The notes under the pieces were generated by a model. The model was not told the origin of the DNA. It searched no databases and worked only from the letters and a program-made list of their open reading frames with translations. From Candidatus Gastranaerophilales bacterium (GTDB taxonomy: Bacteria > Cyanobacteriota > Vampirovibrionia > Gastranaerophilales > Gastranaerophilaceae), in the NCBI GenBank assembly GCA_944322895.1, contig CALUQL010000014.1, forward strand, positions 1 to 33,271: a DNA stretch of 33,271 nt. The letters are read 5' to 3'. The position numbers were made by a program, and so were the translations under genes. Numbering within the stretch: position 1 is the stretch's first letter; every line of letters begins with the position of its first letter. Below are positions 6,725-15,447 of the stretch, piece by piece.

Positions 6725-7447
6725 TTATTCTAATCCCACTAAAGAATTGTTAATTAAGGTGAAATAATCACGCTTAATGTTTTTAATTCTTTGTTTTTGC
6801 ATAAGTCTGAAGTCTGGAGATTCGACTCCTTCATCGAATGTTAAATGTTTCTTTAATAAGCTATTTAAATCAGCCTCAAACTCATTTTTAATTTTTGGAA
6901 GGGTCACAACACCACGAATTTTTTCTTTATTTTCTGTATAAACTATTGTGTCATAGAATGTTTTGTTATCAGCAATGTTGCCAAACATTGAATTGAACCA
7001 TACAACAATATCAGTATTGAATGATCGACAGATTGATTTTAGTCCGATCATTGTATCGTTTAAGCTTTGACCACCGATGATTACAGTATGAATGAACACT
7101 TTATGTCCCATGTCAAGTAACATTGGTAATACTTCATTGTTAATTAAGTAATTTGCAAATGGTTGAAAGTTAGATGCACCTGTATCAATAATACAATCAT
7201 CGCAATTATTGTCAGCAATTGTTTCAATCAGTTTATCAAATTTGCTAGGATCAACTTCCTTTTCATCGTTGTAAATTTCAAGATGAGTAACGTTCAAGTT
7301 TTTGAATGCTGTGAGTGTTGCATTATTTGGGTCGGTATCAATAGGAAGAATAGTATTGCCTAAAGAGTTGAAATATTGACATAATAGATATGCAACAAAT
7401 GATTTACCGACACCACCTTTACCTTGCATTATTATATGAATGTTCAT
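6725..7447 (-). CDS. traL: TraL-like ParA-type ATPase of the transfer region
   Basis: The product is 240 residues; RP4 TraL has 241. The N-terminus MNIHIIMQGKGGVGKS carries the deviant Walker A (residues 9-16, GKGGVGKS). It is followed by DTDPNNATLTAFKNLNV, closely matching the IncP TraL start, and a Walker A' type CIIDTGAS near residue 88. ParA-family ATPases dimerise on ATP. TraL is a non-essential helper of transfer and is not a partition protein in RP4. Its place between traK and traM, with no parB nearby, argues for TraL rather than a plasmid-partition ParA. Confidence 0.88.
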   Translation of the reverse strand: MNIHIIMQGKGGVGKSFVAYLLCQYFNSLGNTILPIDTDPNNATLTAFKNLNVTHLEIYNDEKEVDPSKFDKLIETIADNNCDDCIIDTGASNFQPFANYLINNEVLPMLLDMGHKVFIHTVIIGGQSLNDTMIGLKSICRSFNTDIVVWFNSMFGNIADNKTFYDTIVYTENKEKIRGVVTLPKIKNEFEADLNSLLKKHLTFDEGVESPDFRLMQKQRIKNIKRDYFTLINNSLVGLE

Positions 7448-7468
7448 ATTTTATAATTTCCTTAATTG

Positions 7469-7864
7469 TTAAAAAATTTGAATATCTTCAGTAGGATCAT
7501 AATGGAAAGGAACTTTTTCCTGAGTTTTAGAAATAATTTCTTTTTTAGCTGCTTTTACTGATCCTAAATTGGTTTGTGCTTCAACTTTAGAAGTAGTAAC
7601 TACTTTAGATTTTGATTCTGTTTGATGTTCTTCTGATTTAACTTCCTCTTTTGGTGTTGTTTCTTTTTCTGCTGTTTTTTGTTTTAGTAAAAAACTGAAG
7701 TATGGATAACTACAATTTATCTTTCCTTGAGCTTTTAAATATTTATAAATCTGCCTTTTTGCGATAGGCAAGTTGCTCACTTTATTGATAAATTCAGCGT
7801 TGGTGATTAAATCGATTTTTTTATAGGCACAGCTCTTTATGAATGAATCAATATCGTTCTTCAT
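7469..7864 (-). CDS. traK: TraK-like oriT-binding protein
   Basis: The product is 131 residues from the ATG at 7862-7864, which has AAAGGAG 11 bases upstream. The longer frame to 7960 would start upstream of the promoter at 7918-7947 and is rejected. Residues 1-60 hold a compact helical domain with a motif of the IAKRQIYKYLKAQG type, probably DNA-binding. The C-terminal half is a charged Lys/Glu/Thr-rich linker. RP4 TraK (134 residues) binds and bends the oriT region between traK and the nick site. The order traK-traL-traM leftward from oriT is exactly that of RP4. Sequence similarity to TraK is low by eye, so the name is from position, size and composition. Confidence 0.7.
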   Translation of the reverse strand: MKNDIDSFIKSCAYKKIDLITNAEFINKVSNLPIAKRQIYKYLKAQGKINCSYPYFSFLLKQKTAEKETTPKEEVKSEEHQTESKSKVVTTSKVEAQTNLGSVKAAKKEIISKTQEKVPFHYDPTEDIQIF

Positions 7865-7917
7865 AATTATGTATGCTCCTTTATGATAAATAATAACAAG
7901 AAATAATACACTTATAT

Positions 7918-7947
7918 ATTGTATAATACGAAATAATAATTTACAAT
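7918..7947. promoter_or_regulatory. overlapping divergent promoters of traK and traJ operons
   Basis: Rightward: TTGTAT (7919-7924), 17 bases, TACAAT (7942-7947). Leftward: TTGTAA (7946-7941), 17 bases, TACAAT (7923-7918). The two promoters occupy the same 30 bp as a near-palindrome, so only one polymerase could bind at a time. RP4 likewise has divergent traJ and traK promoters at oriT. Confidence 0.6.
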
Positions 7948-7992
7948 ACATAATCATCACAGATGATTAAATATGATTTATACGAAAAATGG

Positions 7993-8059
7993 CAAGTTAG
8001 TATTGGTAGGACTACCTACCAAAAACGTAACTTGTTTACTTATTCGCACTTAAAAGTGC
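7993..8059. other. oriT: origin of transfer (oriT) with nested inverted repeats
   Basis: An outer inverted repeat CAAGTTA (7993-7999) / TAACTTG (8028-8034) encloses a perfect inner one, TTGGTAGG (8003-8010) / CCTACCAA (8015-8022). A second hairpin GCACTT (8046-8051) / AAGTGC (8054-8059) follows. It lies between divergent traK-like and traJ-like genes, as oriT does in RP4, where TraJ binds an inverted repeat beside the nick. The stretch TTTACTTATTCGC (8035-8047) resembles, with one gap, the RP4 sequence around its nick (TTCACCTATCCTG/C). A cut near 8046/8047 is therefore a guess. Confidence 0.7.
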
Positions 8060-8080
8060 TCAACGAAATAAAGGGACAAA

Positions 8081-8419
8081 ATGCCAAGTAAAAGAAAGCA
8101 GCTAAAAGTCTATGCTACTGATGAAGAAGTCGCTTTTATAAAAGAGAAGGCTTTAAGTGCCAATATGACAATTTCATTCTATCTGCTAAAAATGGGAATG
8201 CTTAAACCTTTACTTACCGAAAAAGATTTAAGCATGCAAAGAGATTTAGCAAGATGCTCTTCTGTACTAGGAAAATACACAGGATCTTTAATTAAATACC
8301 TAAATGAAAGAGGTGATGTAATTTCAAGAGCTGAAGTTTTAAATGAGCTAAAAACAGTTAAAGCAACACATCACGAATTGAGAAAAGTTATTCAGAAGAT
8401 TGCAGAAATATACAGTTAG
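8081..8419 (+). CDS. traJ: TraJ-like relaxosome protein (ribbon-helix-helix)
   Basis: The product is 112 residues; RP4 TraJ has 123. The start (KQLKVYATDEEVAFIKEKA then MTISFYLLKMGM) is the MobC/TraJ pattern: a beta strand with KVY, then two helices of a ribbon-helix-helix DNA-binding domain. GGGAC lies 4 bases before the ATG. In RP4, TraJ binds the oriT inverted repeat and recruits the TraI relaxase. It is the first gene of the rightward operon, directly beside the oriT repeats, and ends 10 bases before the relaxase. Confidence 0.88.
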   Translation: MPSKRKQLKVYATDEEVAFIKEKALSANMTISFYLLKMGMLKPLLTEKDLSMQRDLARCSSVLGKYTGSLIKYLNERGDVISRAEVLNELKTVKATHHELRKVIQKIAEIYS

Positions 8420-8429
8420 TGTTTGAGAA

Positions 8430-9800
8430 ATGATTGCTAAGAGAGTTGATAAAAAAGGAGATATTAAAGGGTCTTTAAAAGGCCTTATTAAATATATTTC
8501 CAATGATCAAGGCAATGAAGAACGTCTTAAAGAGGACGTTAGAATTACTAATTGTTTAAGTGATGATTTAGATTGTGCCATTGCGGAGATGCAAGTCGTT
8601 CAGAATATGAATCATAAATGTAAAGAAGACAAGAAGACATATCACTTAGTTATTTCTTTTCATAAAGATGATTTAGAAAAATTAGATTCTCATAAATTAC
8701 ATGATATTGAAGATCGTGTTGTTAAATCCTTAGGTTTTCAAGATTGCCAAAGAGTAAGTGTAATTCATGGTGATACTGATGAACCGCATATTCATGTTGC
8801 AATAAATACAATTCACCCTAAAACATTTAGAAGAATGAACACTTGGCAAGATCAAGTGACAATGAGAAAAATTTGTAAAGAAATAGAAAGAGAATATGGT
8901 TTAACCGAAACTGCTGAAATTAAAACGGAGCAGACATATTCAAAGAGTGAAAATAAAACTAAAGATTTTGAAAATGCAACAGGTGATAAATCACTATTAA
9001 CAACATTAAAAGAATTACATTTGGAGAATATTTTTGAAAGATGTAATTCATGGAGAGATATTCATATTGCGTTGGCAAGATTAGGTATTAATCTTCATAA
9101 AAGAGGTAATGGACTTGTATTTTCAAGTAATGGTGTAAGTGTTAAGGCAAGTTCTGTTAATAGAGATTTTTCATTAAAAAATTTAGAAAAAAGGTTTGGT
9201 AGTTTTGAAAAACTTGATGATGAAACTATCAAAGAAAATTGGAAAAAGGATAGTTGTGGTTATCGTTCTCACTCTATTACTAGAGTAGAAATTCTTGAAA
9301 TAAGAAGAATCAATAGATTTGAATTGATTCAAGAAATGAAGGATATAAATCAGAATTATAAATTGATGAATAATCTTATGAATATGCAATGGCAAAATTG
9401 TAATCCTGAATTTGCTATATTGATGAGATATTTTTTAAAGAAATGGCGTGAGGATGAAATTAAGAGAGCTATAGAAGTTGAAAGGCGCAGAAATACTAAT
9501 ATGAGATCTTCTAATGGAAGAACCAAAGAAGAAAATATCAGAAGACAAAGGCAGCAAATGAATCCTCAACAAATTTTTCAAAATATTTGTGAGAGAAGAT
9601 TTAATTCTAATCATGATGAAAGATGTCATGATTTATTAAGTTATTTTAAAAATTTGGTGAAAACTAATACTTTAAAGGCTCATATAGATAGAGAAAAGAT
9701 TTTAGCTATTTTAAAACAAAGACAATCAGATATAAGAAGACAACAACAAAGAATGCAAGAGCAGCATAGGAATCAAAATCAGCAAGGGGTTAAACGATGA
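8430..9800 (+). CDS. traI: MOBP-family relaxase, TraI of IncP type
   Basis: The product is 456 residues; RP4 TraI is longer (about 730). The N-terminus MIAKRV, the catalytic Tyr22 in KYIS, TNC around residue 41, and the metal-binding histidine motif VIHGDTDEPHIHVAIN (His113, His120, His122) match RP4 TraI nearly position by position. The middle part (about 190-265) keeps the conserved TraI region with GLVFSSNGVSVKASS and LEKRFGSF. The C-terminal 120 residues are basic and Gln/Arg-rich. The enzyme nicks one strand at oriT, stays bound to the 5' end through Tyr22 and leads it into the channel. It lacks the long RP4 C-terminal extension. The next gene overlaps it by ATGA. Confidence 0.95.
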   Translation: MIAKRVDKKGDIKGSLKGLIKYISNDQGNEERLKEDVRITNCLSDDLDCAIAEMQVVQNMNHKCKEDKKTYHLVISFHKDDLEKLDSHKLHDIEDRVVKSLGFQDCQRVSVIHGDTDEPHIHVAINTIHPKTFRRMNTWQDQVTMRKICKEIEREYGLTETAEIKTEQTYSKSENKTKDFENATGDKSLLTTLKELHLENIFERCNSWRDIHIALARLGINLHKRGNGLVFSSNGVSVKASSVNRDFSLKNLEKRFGSFEKLDDETIKENWKKDSCGYRSHSITRVEILEIRRINRFELIQEMKDINQNYKLMNNLMNMQWQNCNPEFAILMRYFLKKWREDEIKRAIEVERRRNTNMRSSNGRTKEENIRRQRQQMNPQQIFQNICERRFNSNHDERCHDLLSYFKNLVKTNTLKAHIDREKILAILKQRQSDIRRQQQRMQEQHRNQNQQGVKR

Positions 9801-10174
9801 AAAGAGTAAGTACTAATTCAATTGTTGTATCAAAGATGAAGGATGAAGAATACTATAAATTACGTCTACATGAATGTGCTTGCACTGATTGCAAGAATGC
9901 AGTATGGCAGAGACGTAATACTTTAATAGTTTGTTATTGTCATCTTAATTTTGGTGAATGTTTTGTTACAGGGGATCACCCAATATTTATTAGTGAATGT
10001 GATGGCAGCATCGATGAAGAAAGCGAATTAAAAATTAGTAAGCATTCAAAAGAAATTATAGAAGAAAGTGAAGTAATTGATTCAATATCTGAAGATATTG
10101 ATGAGGTTGAAGAGGAACTTTTTGATCCTTCTGAAGGTATTGAGGATAAAGATGGAAGAGATCTTAAAAAATGA
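9797..10174 (+). CDS. small Cys-rich protein between relaxase and coupling protein
   Basis: The product is 125 residues. Residues 27-69 hold a Cys cluster (CACTDC, then 14 residues later CYC, then GECF and CDG) that could bind zinc. Residues 80-125 are a strongly acidic tail. The ATG overlaps the relaxase stop (ATGA), and the gene itself overlaps traG by 23 bases, so it is tightly coupled to both. In RP4 this slot between traI and traG is taken by traH, which lies inside traI and is also acidic; this protein is not clearly similar. It may be a relaxosome or coupling-protein accessory. I do not recognise the family. Confidence 0.75.
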   Translation: MKRVSTNSIVVSKMKDEEYYKLRLHECACTDCKNAVWQRRNTLIVCYCHLNFGECFVTGDHPIFISECDGSIDEESELKISKHSKEIIEESEVIDSISEDIDEVEEELFDPSEGIEDKDGRDLKK

Positions 10175-12185
10175 GAAAAAGCCTAAATATAGGACTTTAA
10201 AAATATGCAATGCAATTGCAGTTGCATGTATATGTTGTGGAGCTATGCAAGCAGCAACGCAACATTTTGCAGCTATAGTTAAATACAATAGTTTATTAAA
10301 AGTTGATGAGATTGCTGAGCATTTTTATACCCCTTGGGCAATATTAAATTGGTGGGGGAGGTTTGGTGAACAACAACCTGAATTATTTAAGCAGCCTGCA
10401 CAAACAGGAATGCTAATTTTTGTGGTTGGGATGGTTATTGTTATTTGTATTACTGTTGGGGTAAAAAGCAAATTAAGAGGGCTAGAGACATTACACGGTT
10501 CAGCACATTGGGCTACTGATGAAGAAGTTGAACGTTGTGGGCTACTTCATAAGAAAGAAGATGATAGCAAACCTTATGTATACGTAGGAGCTTATGTAGA
10601 TAAGCATAAGAAAGTACATTATTTGAAGCATTCAGGACCCGAACACGTTCTTTGCTATGCCCCAACAAGATCTGGTAAAGGGGTGGGGTTGGTAATACCT
10701 ACATTATTGTCTTGGAACGAATCAGCAGTGATAACTGATTTAAAAGGGGAATTGTGGGCATTAACAGCAGGTTATAGAAAGCAAGAAATGAAACAAAAGA
10801 CTATTCGTTATGAACCTGCAAGTGATACGTCAGCATGTTGGAATCCTTTATTAGAGATTCGAGTTGGTACTGAAAATGAAGTTGGTGATGCTCAAAACTT
10901 AGCTAATATGATCGTTGATCCTAATGGGCAAGGTTTAGATGGTGCTGATGGGCACTGGAAGAAAACAGCTTTTGCTTTATACACTGGTTTAATTCTTTAT
11001 GTGTTAGATTTAAAAGCTCAAGGAAAGATACAAGAGGCTTCTTTACGTGTTATCGATGATATGTTAGCAGGTAAGGATATTTCTATTGAGGCAAGGAAGA
11101 ATTTAAAAAAAGGCGATCCAGAGCCGAAGAAAAGTTTTAACGAGTACATGGAAGACATGGCAAAGTCTGCTAATCCAGTTGTTAGTTCTGCTGCTCAAGA
11201 CCAATTAGATAGACCGCGAGACGAAGGCGGTTCTGTACTTTCTACAGTAAAATCAAATTTATCATTATTCCGTGATCCAATTGTTGCAAGAAATAGTGCA
11301 ACATCAGATTTCAAGATTCGTGACATCATGAATTCCAATATGGCAGTAAGTGCTTATGTTGTAACTCAACCAAATGATAAAACACGTTTAAAGCCGTTAG
11401 TACGTATTTTTGTGAACATGTGTGTTCGCTTGTTGGCAGATAGAATGAAATTTGAAGGAGGTCGAGCAAAATCATGTAACCATCATAGATTATTGATGAT
11501 GCTTGATGAATTTCCTTCTTTAGGTAAGTTAGAAATTATGCAAGAATCATTAGCATTCGTTGCAGGCTATGGTATCAAGTGTTACTTAATAACACAGGAT
11601 TTATCACAACTTAAAAGCCGTGAAAACGGATATGGTAGTGAAGAATCTATCACATCTAACTGCCACATTCAGAATGCTTATCCGCCAAATCGAATGGAAA
11701 CTGCCGAATTTTTATCAAAAATGTCAGGTCAAACTACAGTTGTTAAGAAGTCGATTACTAAGAGTGGTACAAGCTTATTTAATACAAGCACTAGCACTAC
11801 CATGCAAGAAGTACAAAGACCACTTCTTACTCCTGATGAATGTATGCGATTGCCTGGTCCCAAAAAGAATTCTAAAGGTGATATTGAAGAGGCAGGTGAC
11901 ATGTTAGTCTTTGTATCAGGGTTTCCTGCTATCTATGGCAAGCAACCTTTATATTTTAAAGATCCTGTGTTTTTAGCTCGTTCTAAAATTAAAGCACCTG
12001 ATAAAACAGATGTTATTAATCCTGAAGATCGTTATATAGATCCTAATGAGCAAGGACAAACTCAAGTTGTAACATCATCACCAAAAGAGACTACAGATAC
12101 TAATACTAATACTAATACAAAGAAGGATGCAGTAAATGCAACTCACTCGGAAGAAAGTCAAAAGTATATCAATAATCCTTTTTAG
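10152..12185 (+). CDS. traG: type IV coupling protein, TraG/VirD4 family
   Basis: The product is 677 residues from the ATG at 10152 (RP4 TraG: 635). This start has GAGG upstream and gives a normal N-terminus; a 25-residue longer version from 10077 is just frame overlap. Two membrane segments lie in the first 110 residues (about 15-43 and 87-108). Walker A APTRSGKG is at residues 170-177, Walker B MMLDEFPSLGK near 450. The C-terminus is a Thr/Asn repeat region. This hexameric inner-membrane ATPase links the TraI-DNA complex to the Trb channel. Its end overlaps traF by 50 bases. Confidence 0.95.
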   Translation: MEEILKNEKKPKYRTLKICNAIAVACICCGAMQAATQHFAAIVKYNSLLKVDEIAEHFYTPWAILNWWGRFGEQQPELFKQPAQTGMLIFVVGMVIVICITVGVKSKLRGLETLHGSAHWATDEEVERCGLLHKKEDDSKPYVYVGAYVDKHKKVHYLKHSGPEHVLCYAPTRSGKGVGLVIPTLLSWNESAVITDLKGELWALTAGYRKQEMKQKTIRYEPASDTSACWNPLLEIRVGTENEVGDAQNLANMIVDPNGQGLDGADGHWKKTAFALYTGLILYVLDLKAQGKIQEASLRVIDDMLAGKDISIEARKNLKKGDPEPKKSFNEYMEDMAKSANPVVSSAAQDQLDRPRDEGGSVLSTVKSNLSLFRDPIVARNSATSDFKIRDIMNSNMAVSAYVVTQPNDKTRLKPLVRIFVNMCVRLLADRMKFEGGRAKSCNHHRLLMMLDEFPSLGKLEIMQESLAFVAGYGIKCYLITQDLSQLKSRENGYGSEESITSNCHIQNAYPPNRMETAEFLSKMSGQTTVVKKSITKSGTSLFNTSTSTTMQEVQRPLLTPDECMRLPGPKKNSKGDIEEAGDMLVFVSGFPAIYGKQPLYFKDPVFLARSKIKAPDKTDVINPEDRYIDPNEQGQTQVVTSSPKETTDTNTNTNTKKDAVNATHSEESQKYINNPF

Positions 12186-12675
12186 TGCATTTTTAATTGT
12201 GTTGTTAGTAGGGATTAAAAATATGATGTATAGCTTAAATACGTCAAGTTCTATGCCTATTGGCTATTACAAACTTCTTGCTGCTGAAAATATTCATAAA
12301 GATGATTTAGTAATTGTTTGTTTAAAAGATAGCCAATTAAAAAAAGATGCAATTGAAAAGGGGTATTTAGAAGTTGTAAATCATGAAAGATGTAACATTG
12401 TTCCTTTGCTTAAAAAGGTTGTTGCAGAAGCACAAGATCATATTTTAGTTACTGCTGAAGGTGTTTTTATTAATGGTAATTTTGTTGAAAATTCAAGACC
12501 GATTCATACAGACTCACAAGGTAGGATATTACCAATAGCATCACTTGATAAAATATTATCTAAGGATGAATATTTTGTTTTAGGAGAACATCAAAAAAGT
12601 TTTGATGGCAGATACTTTGGAATAATAACAAAAGATGAAATTATAAATAAGGCTGAGCCTAGTTTCACATTTTAA
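12136..12675 (+). CDS. traF: TraF-type S26 signal peptidase (pilin maturation)
   Basis: The product is 179 residues (RP4 TraF: 178). One N-terminal membrane span lies at residues 11-30. The serine-box is at SSSMPIG with catalytic Ser39 and Met40. The lysine-box is at PLLKKVVA (Lys93). The C-terminal box LGEHQKSFDGRYFG follows. In RP4, TraF removes the C-terminal tail of the TrbC pilin and joins its ends into a ring. Both TraF and a very RP4-like TrbC are present here, so cyclic pilin is likely. AAGGA lies 8 bases before the ATG, inside the end of traG, supporting this start despite the 50-base overlap. Confidence 0.92.
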   Translation: MQLTRKKVKSISIILFSAFLIVLLVGIKNMMYSLNTSSSMPIGYYKLLAAENIHKDDLVIVCLKDSQLKKDAIEKGYLEVVNHERCNIVPLLKKVVAEAQDHILVTAEGVFINGNFVENSRPIHTDSQGRILPIASLDKILSKDEYFVLGEHQKSFDGRYFGIITKDEIINKAEPSFTF

Positions 12676-12690
12676 AAAGGATAAATGATT

Positions 12691-14982
12691 ATGAGATTAT
12701 TCATAGCAGAAAAGCCAAGCGTGGCAAAGGCAATTGCTAACGTTATAGGCATTGAAAAGAACAACAAGAACTATATTGAATGTAAGGATCAAACACTTGT
12801 TGCGTGGTGCTTTGGTCATCTTTACGAACTCGCAGAACCTGATGTATATACTGACGTTAATGCTCCAAGATCTTCAAAGACTAATAAAAAAATGTGGAGG
12901 TGGGAAGATCTGCCAATAGTTCCTCAAATTTGGCAAACTATAGAAAAGGAAGAACATAAAGAACATATCAATATGTTATTTAATTTAATTAGTAAATGTG
13001 ATTGTATTGTACATGCAGGAGATCCAGATCGTGAAGGACAGTTATTAGTTGATGAAGTAATTGAAAAAGCAGGATTTACAGGAAAGGTTCTAAGATACTG
13101 GGCAAATGCAATTGACGATAAATCAATTAAAAAAGCACTCGATAATTTAGAAAATAATTCAAAATATGAACCGTTGTCGAATGCAGCAATTGCTCGCCAA
13201 CGTTGCGATTGGCTAGTGGGAATGAATATTACTAGAGCAACAACATTATTACATCAAGATATTTATACAGTGGGTCGTGTACAAACTCCGACTCTTAATC
13301 TTGTATATCAAAGGGACCAAGCAATTAAGCACTTTAAATCAATAGATTTTAACGTTTTAAAAATAGATGTAAATGTTAATAACGGCAATTATCAAGCAAC
13401 ATTACAACCTAGCGACACTCAGTTAGGACTTGATGAAGAAGGACGTTTAATCGATAGTGCAGTTGCTCAAGATATTGCGGATTTTTGTAAAGATAAAGAT
13501 GCAACAGTGATTAGTGTTCAAAAGACCAAAAAGACAGTTAATCAACCAAAGGGATTTTCTCTTGCAGAACTTACAGCAACAGCAAGTAAAGTTTTAGGTT
13601 TTACTGCTGCACAAACTCTAAAAACGGCTCAAAGTCTTTATGAAAAGAGGTGTACTTCTTATCCAAGAACAGATTGTTGTTATTTGCCTACATCTCAGTA
13701 TGAAGATAAAAGCTTTATTCTTGATTCTATAAGTTTAATTTGTGAAAAATTCAAAGATGCTTGTATATCTGTTAAAGATTCAACTATAAAAAGTAAAATT
13801 TGGAACGATGAGAAGACAACTGCACACCATGCGATAATTCCTACATTTTCAGATTCAAAAGTTGATTTAACTGATGCTGAAATGAAACTTTATGAATTAA
13901 TTGCTAAACGCTATATTGTGCAATTCATGACAGCTCATGAATATGAACAAACTGAAGTAATAACTCAGGTTGTAACCTATAACTTTAAGACAATAGGCAA
14001 AAGAATTCTAGTCAATGGTTTTAAAGATTTTGATCAAGATAAAGATGAAGAAGATAATAAAGAACAAGAATTTAATAATCTTCCCGAATTGAATGAAGGT
14101 GATGTCGGTACAGTTCAAAACGTTAATATTCAAAAACAGAAGACTCAACCTCCTAAATTCTTCACAGAAGGTACTTTAATTACTGCAATGGAAAATATCC
14201 ATCGTTATGTTGACAATGAAGAATATAAAAAACTATTGAAAGATGGTGATGGTATAGGCACTTCTGCAACTCGTGCTTCAATTATTGAAGAACTTAAGAA
14301 GAGAGAATTTATCAAAGTAGAAGGGAAATTCATAAAATCTACAGAGAAAGGTGCAAATTTACTAGCAAATATTAGTGAAGAAGTTAAAAGTCCGATTTTG
14401 ACTGCTACCTTTGAAAGAGAATTAACAGATATTGCTGAAAATCAAAAAGGGATAGGTGCTTTATTAGATCAATGTGTTGATTTTGTGCAAGCTGAAGTTA
14501 TTAGTGCTCGAGCAAAAGCTAAATTACTTTCTAAAAAAGTAAGTGTATTAGATTGTCCTTACTGTAAGGAAAAAATGATTGAGCAAAAGTTCACTTATTC
14601 TTGTGAAAAATGCGGTTTTAAAATCAATAAAGAAATAGCACAAGCGACACCTTCTGTTGAATATTATCAAAAAGTTTTGAATAAAGAAGATGTTCTTCCT
14701 TTGGTGTTCAGAAGTAAAGAAAATAAAAAATTTAAAGCAAAATTAGAACTGGATTATGCTAATAAGAAATTGGTTTTTAAATTTGAATCAAAGGAAAAAA
14801 CAAATTCAGAAGTTTCAAAATATACCTGCAAAATTTGTGGGAAGGGCTTGATTAGAAGAGAATCTGCTAAGAAGAAAGGTGTGTTCTGGTGGGGCTGTTC
14901 TGGATATCCAGAATGCAAGCAGACTTACTTTGATGATAATGGCAAACCTGATTTGGAAGATAAAAAGAAAAACAAGGAATAA
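12691..14982 (+). CDS. traE: type IA DNA topoisomerase III (TraE position)
   Basis: The product is 763 residues from the ATG at 12691. AAAGGA is 9 bases upstream of that ATG but only 3 from the in-frame ATG at 12685. The Toprim domain begins RLFIAEKPSVAKAI and carries the acidic motif GDPDREGQL at residues about 110-118. The nucleophile is Tyr324 in TSYPRTD. Two zinc-finger modules close the protein: CPYCKEKM (about 621) with SCEKCGF, and CKICGKG (about 713) with GCSGYPEC. RP4 traE also encodes a topoisomerase III homologue in this position. It relaxes or decatenates DNA by single-strand passage, probably resolving transfer or replication intermediates. Confidence 0.95.
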   Translation: MRLFIAEKPSVAKAIANVIGIEKNNKNYIECKDQTLVAWCFGHLYELAEPDVYTDVNAPRSSKTNKKMWRWEDLPIVPQIWQTIEKEEHKEHINMLFNLISKCDCIVHAGDPDREGQLLVDEVIEKAGFTGKVLRYWANAIDDKSIKKALDNLENNSKYEPLSNAAIARQRCDWLVGMNITRATTLLHQDIYTVGRVQTPTLNLVYQRDQAIKHFKSIDFNVLKIDVNVNNGNYQATLQPSDTQLGLDEEGRLIDSAVAQDIADFCKDKDATVISVQKTKKTVNQPKGFSLAELTATASKVLGFTAAQTLKTAQSLYEKRCTSYPRTDCCYLPTSQYEDKSFILDSISLICEKFKDACISVKDSTIKSKIWNDEKTTAHHAIIPTFSDSKVDLTDAEMKLYELIAKRYIVQFMTAHEYEQTEVITQVVTYNFKTIGKRILVNGFKDFDQDKDEEDNKEQEFNNLPELNEGDVGTVQNVNIQKQKTQPPKFFTEGTLITAMENIHRYVDNEEYKKLLKDGDGIGTSATRASIIEELKKREFIKVEGKFIKSTEKGANLLANISEEVKSPILTATFERELTDIAENQKGIGALLDQCVDFVQAEVISARAKAKLLSKKVSVLDCPYCKEKMIEQKFTYSCEKCGFKINKEIAQATPSVEYYQKVLNKEDVLPLVFRSKENKKFKAKLELDYANKKLVFKFESKEKTNSEVSKYTCKICGKGLIRRESAKKKGVFWWGCSGYPECKQTYFDDNGKPDLEDKKKNKE

Positions 14983-14985
14983 TAT

Positions 14986-15357
14986 ATGTCAGCACAAGAT
15001 AATACAGAGAATTTTTTTAAATCTCTTACTCCTGAAGAAATAGCGGAGTTTAAGAGAATTTCAGCGGAAGCCAGGGCGAAAAAAAATTACGTGTCACCTG
15101 AACGCTTGGCACAAATTAAGCGCATGATTTATTTATGTGATCAAAATTTAAGAATTACACAAGCAGAGGCTCAAGCTTTAGCAGAAGAAGGTTATGAATT
15201 AATATCTTCAAATCAAGCTGAAGATATGTCAATAGCAACTAAAAATTACAGGGAGGAGACATTAGAAGATACTTATAAAAGAGTAACAAGCTCTGAATAT
15301 CAGAAAATATTAAAAGACTTTATTGAAGAAGTTAAAAGATTAAAAAATAAGAAATAA
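14986..15357 (+). CDS. traD: small helical protein in the traD position
   Basis: The product is 123 residues (RP4 TraD: about 129), all helical, charged, with no signal peptide or membrane span. It contains SLTPEEIAEFKRISAEARAKKN and an Arg/Lys-rich C-terminus. A GGAAT just before the ATG lies inside the end of traE, with only 3 bases between the genes. The symbol is given from the colinear order traE-traD-traC; I cannot confirm similarity by eye. No function is known for RP4 TraD. Confidence 0.6.
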   Translation: MSAQDNTENFFKSLTPEEIAEFKRISAEARAKKNYVSPERLAQIKRMIYLCDQNLRITQAEAQALAEEGYELISSNQAEDMSIATKNYREETLEDTYKRVTSSEYQKILKDFIEEVKRLKNKK

Positions 15358-15374
15358 TTTTTCTTTTGGTTTGA

Positions 15375-15416
15375 TGAGTCTGAATATCAACAAATTATTA
15401 TTTAGACTCAATTTTT
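15375..15416 (+). terminator. terminator-like hairpin between traD and traC
   Basis: TGAGTCT (15375-15381) pairs with AGACTCA (15404-15410), followed by ATTTTTAATTT. The loop is 22 bases. It may attenuate transcription into the very long traC gene. Confidence 0.5.
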
Positions 15417-15447
15417 AATTTACATTTAATTTTAATAGGGATTTGTA

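Noticed and set aside
6725-7447. Plasmid partition ParA
   Set aside because: The sequence, length and position between traK and traM fit TraL of the IncP transfer region better, and no parB or centromere-like repeats follow.
7865-7960. N-terminal extension of TraK to 7960
   Set aside because: The added stretch covers the divergent promoter, and a good ribosome binding site supports the ATG at 7862-7864.
10077-10151. N-terminal extension of TraG
   Set aside because: It only overlaps the preceding gene in another frame; the ATG at 10152 has a ribosome binding site and gives the normal TraG start.
11620-11907. 95-codon rightward frame inside traG
   Set aside because: A frame shadow of the strongly conserved traG coding sequence.
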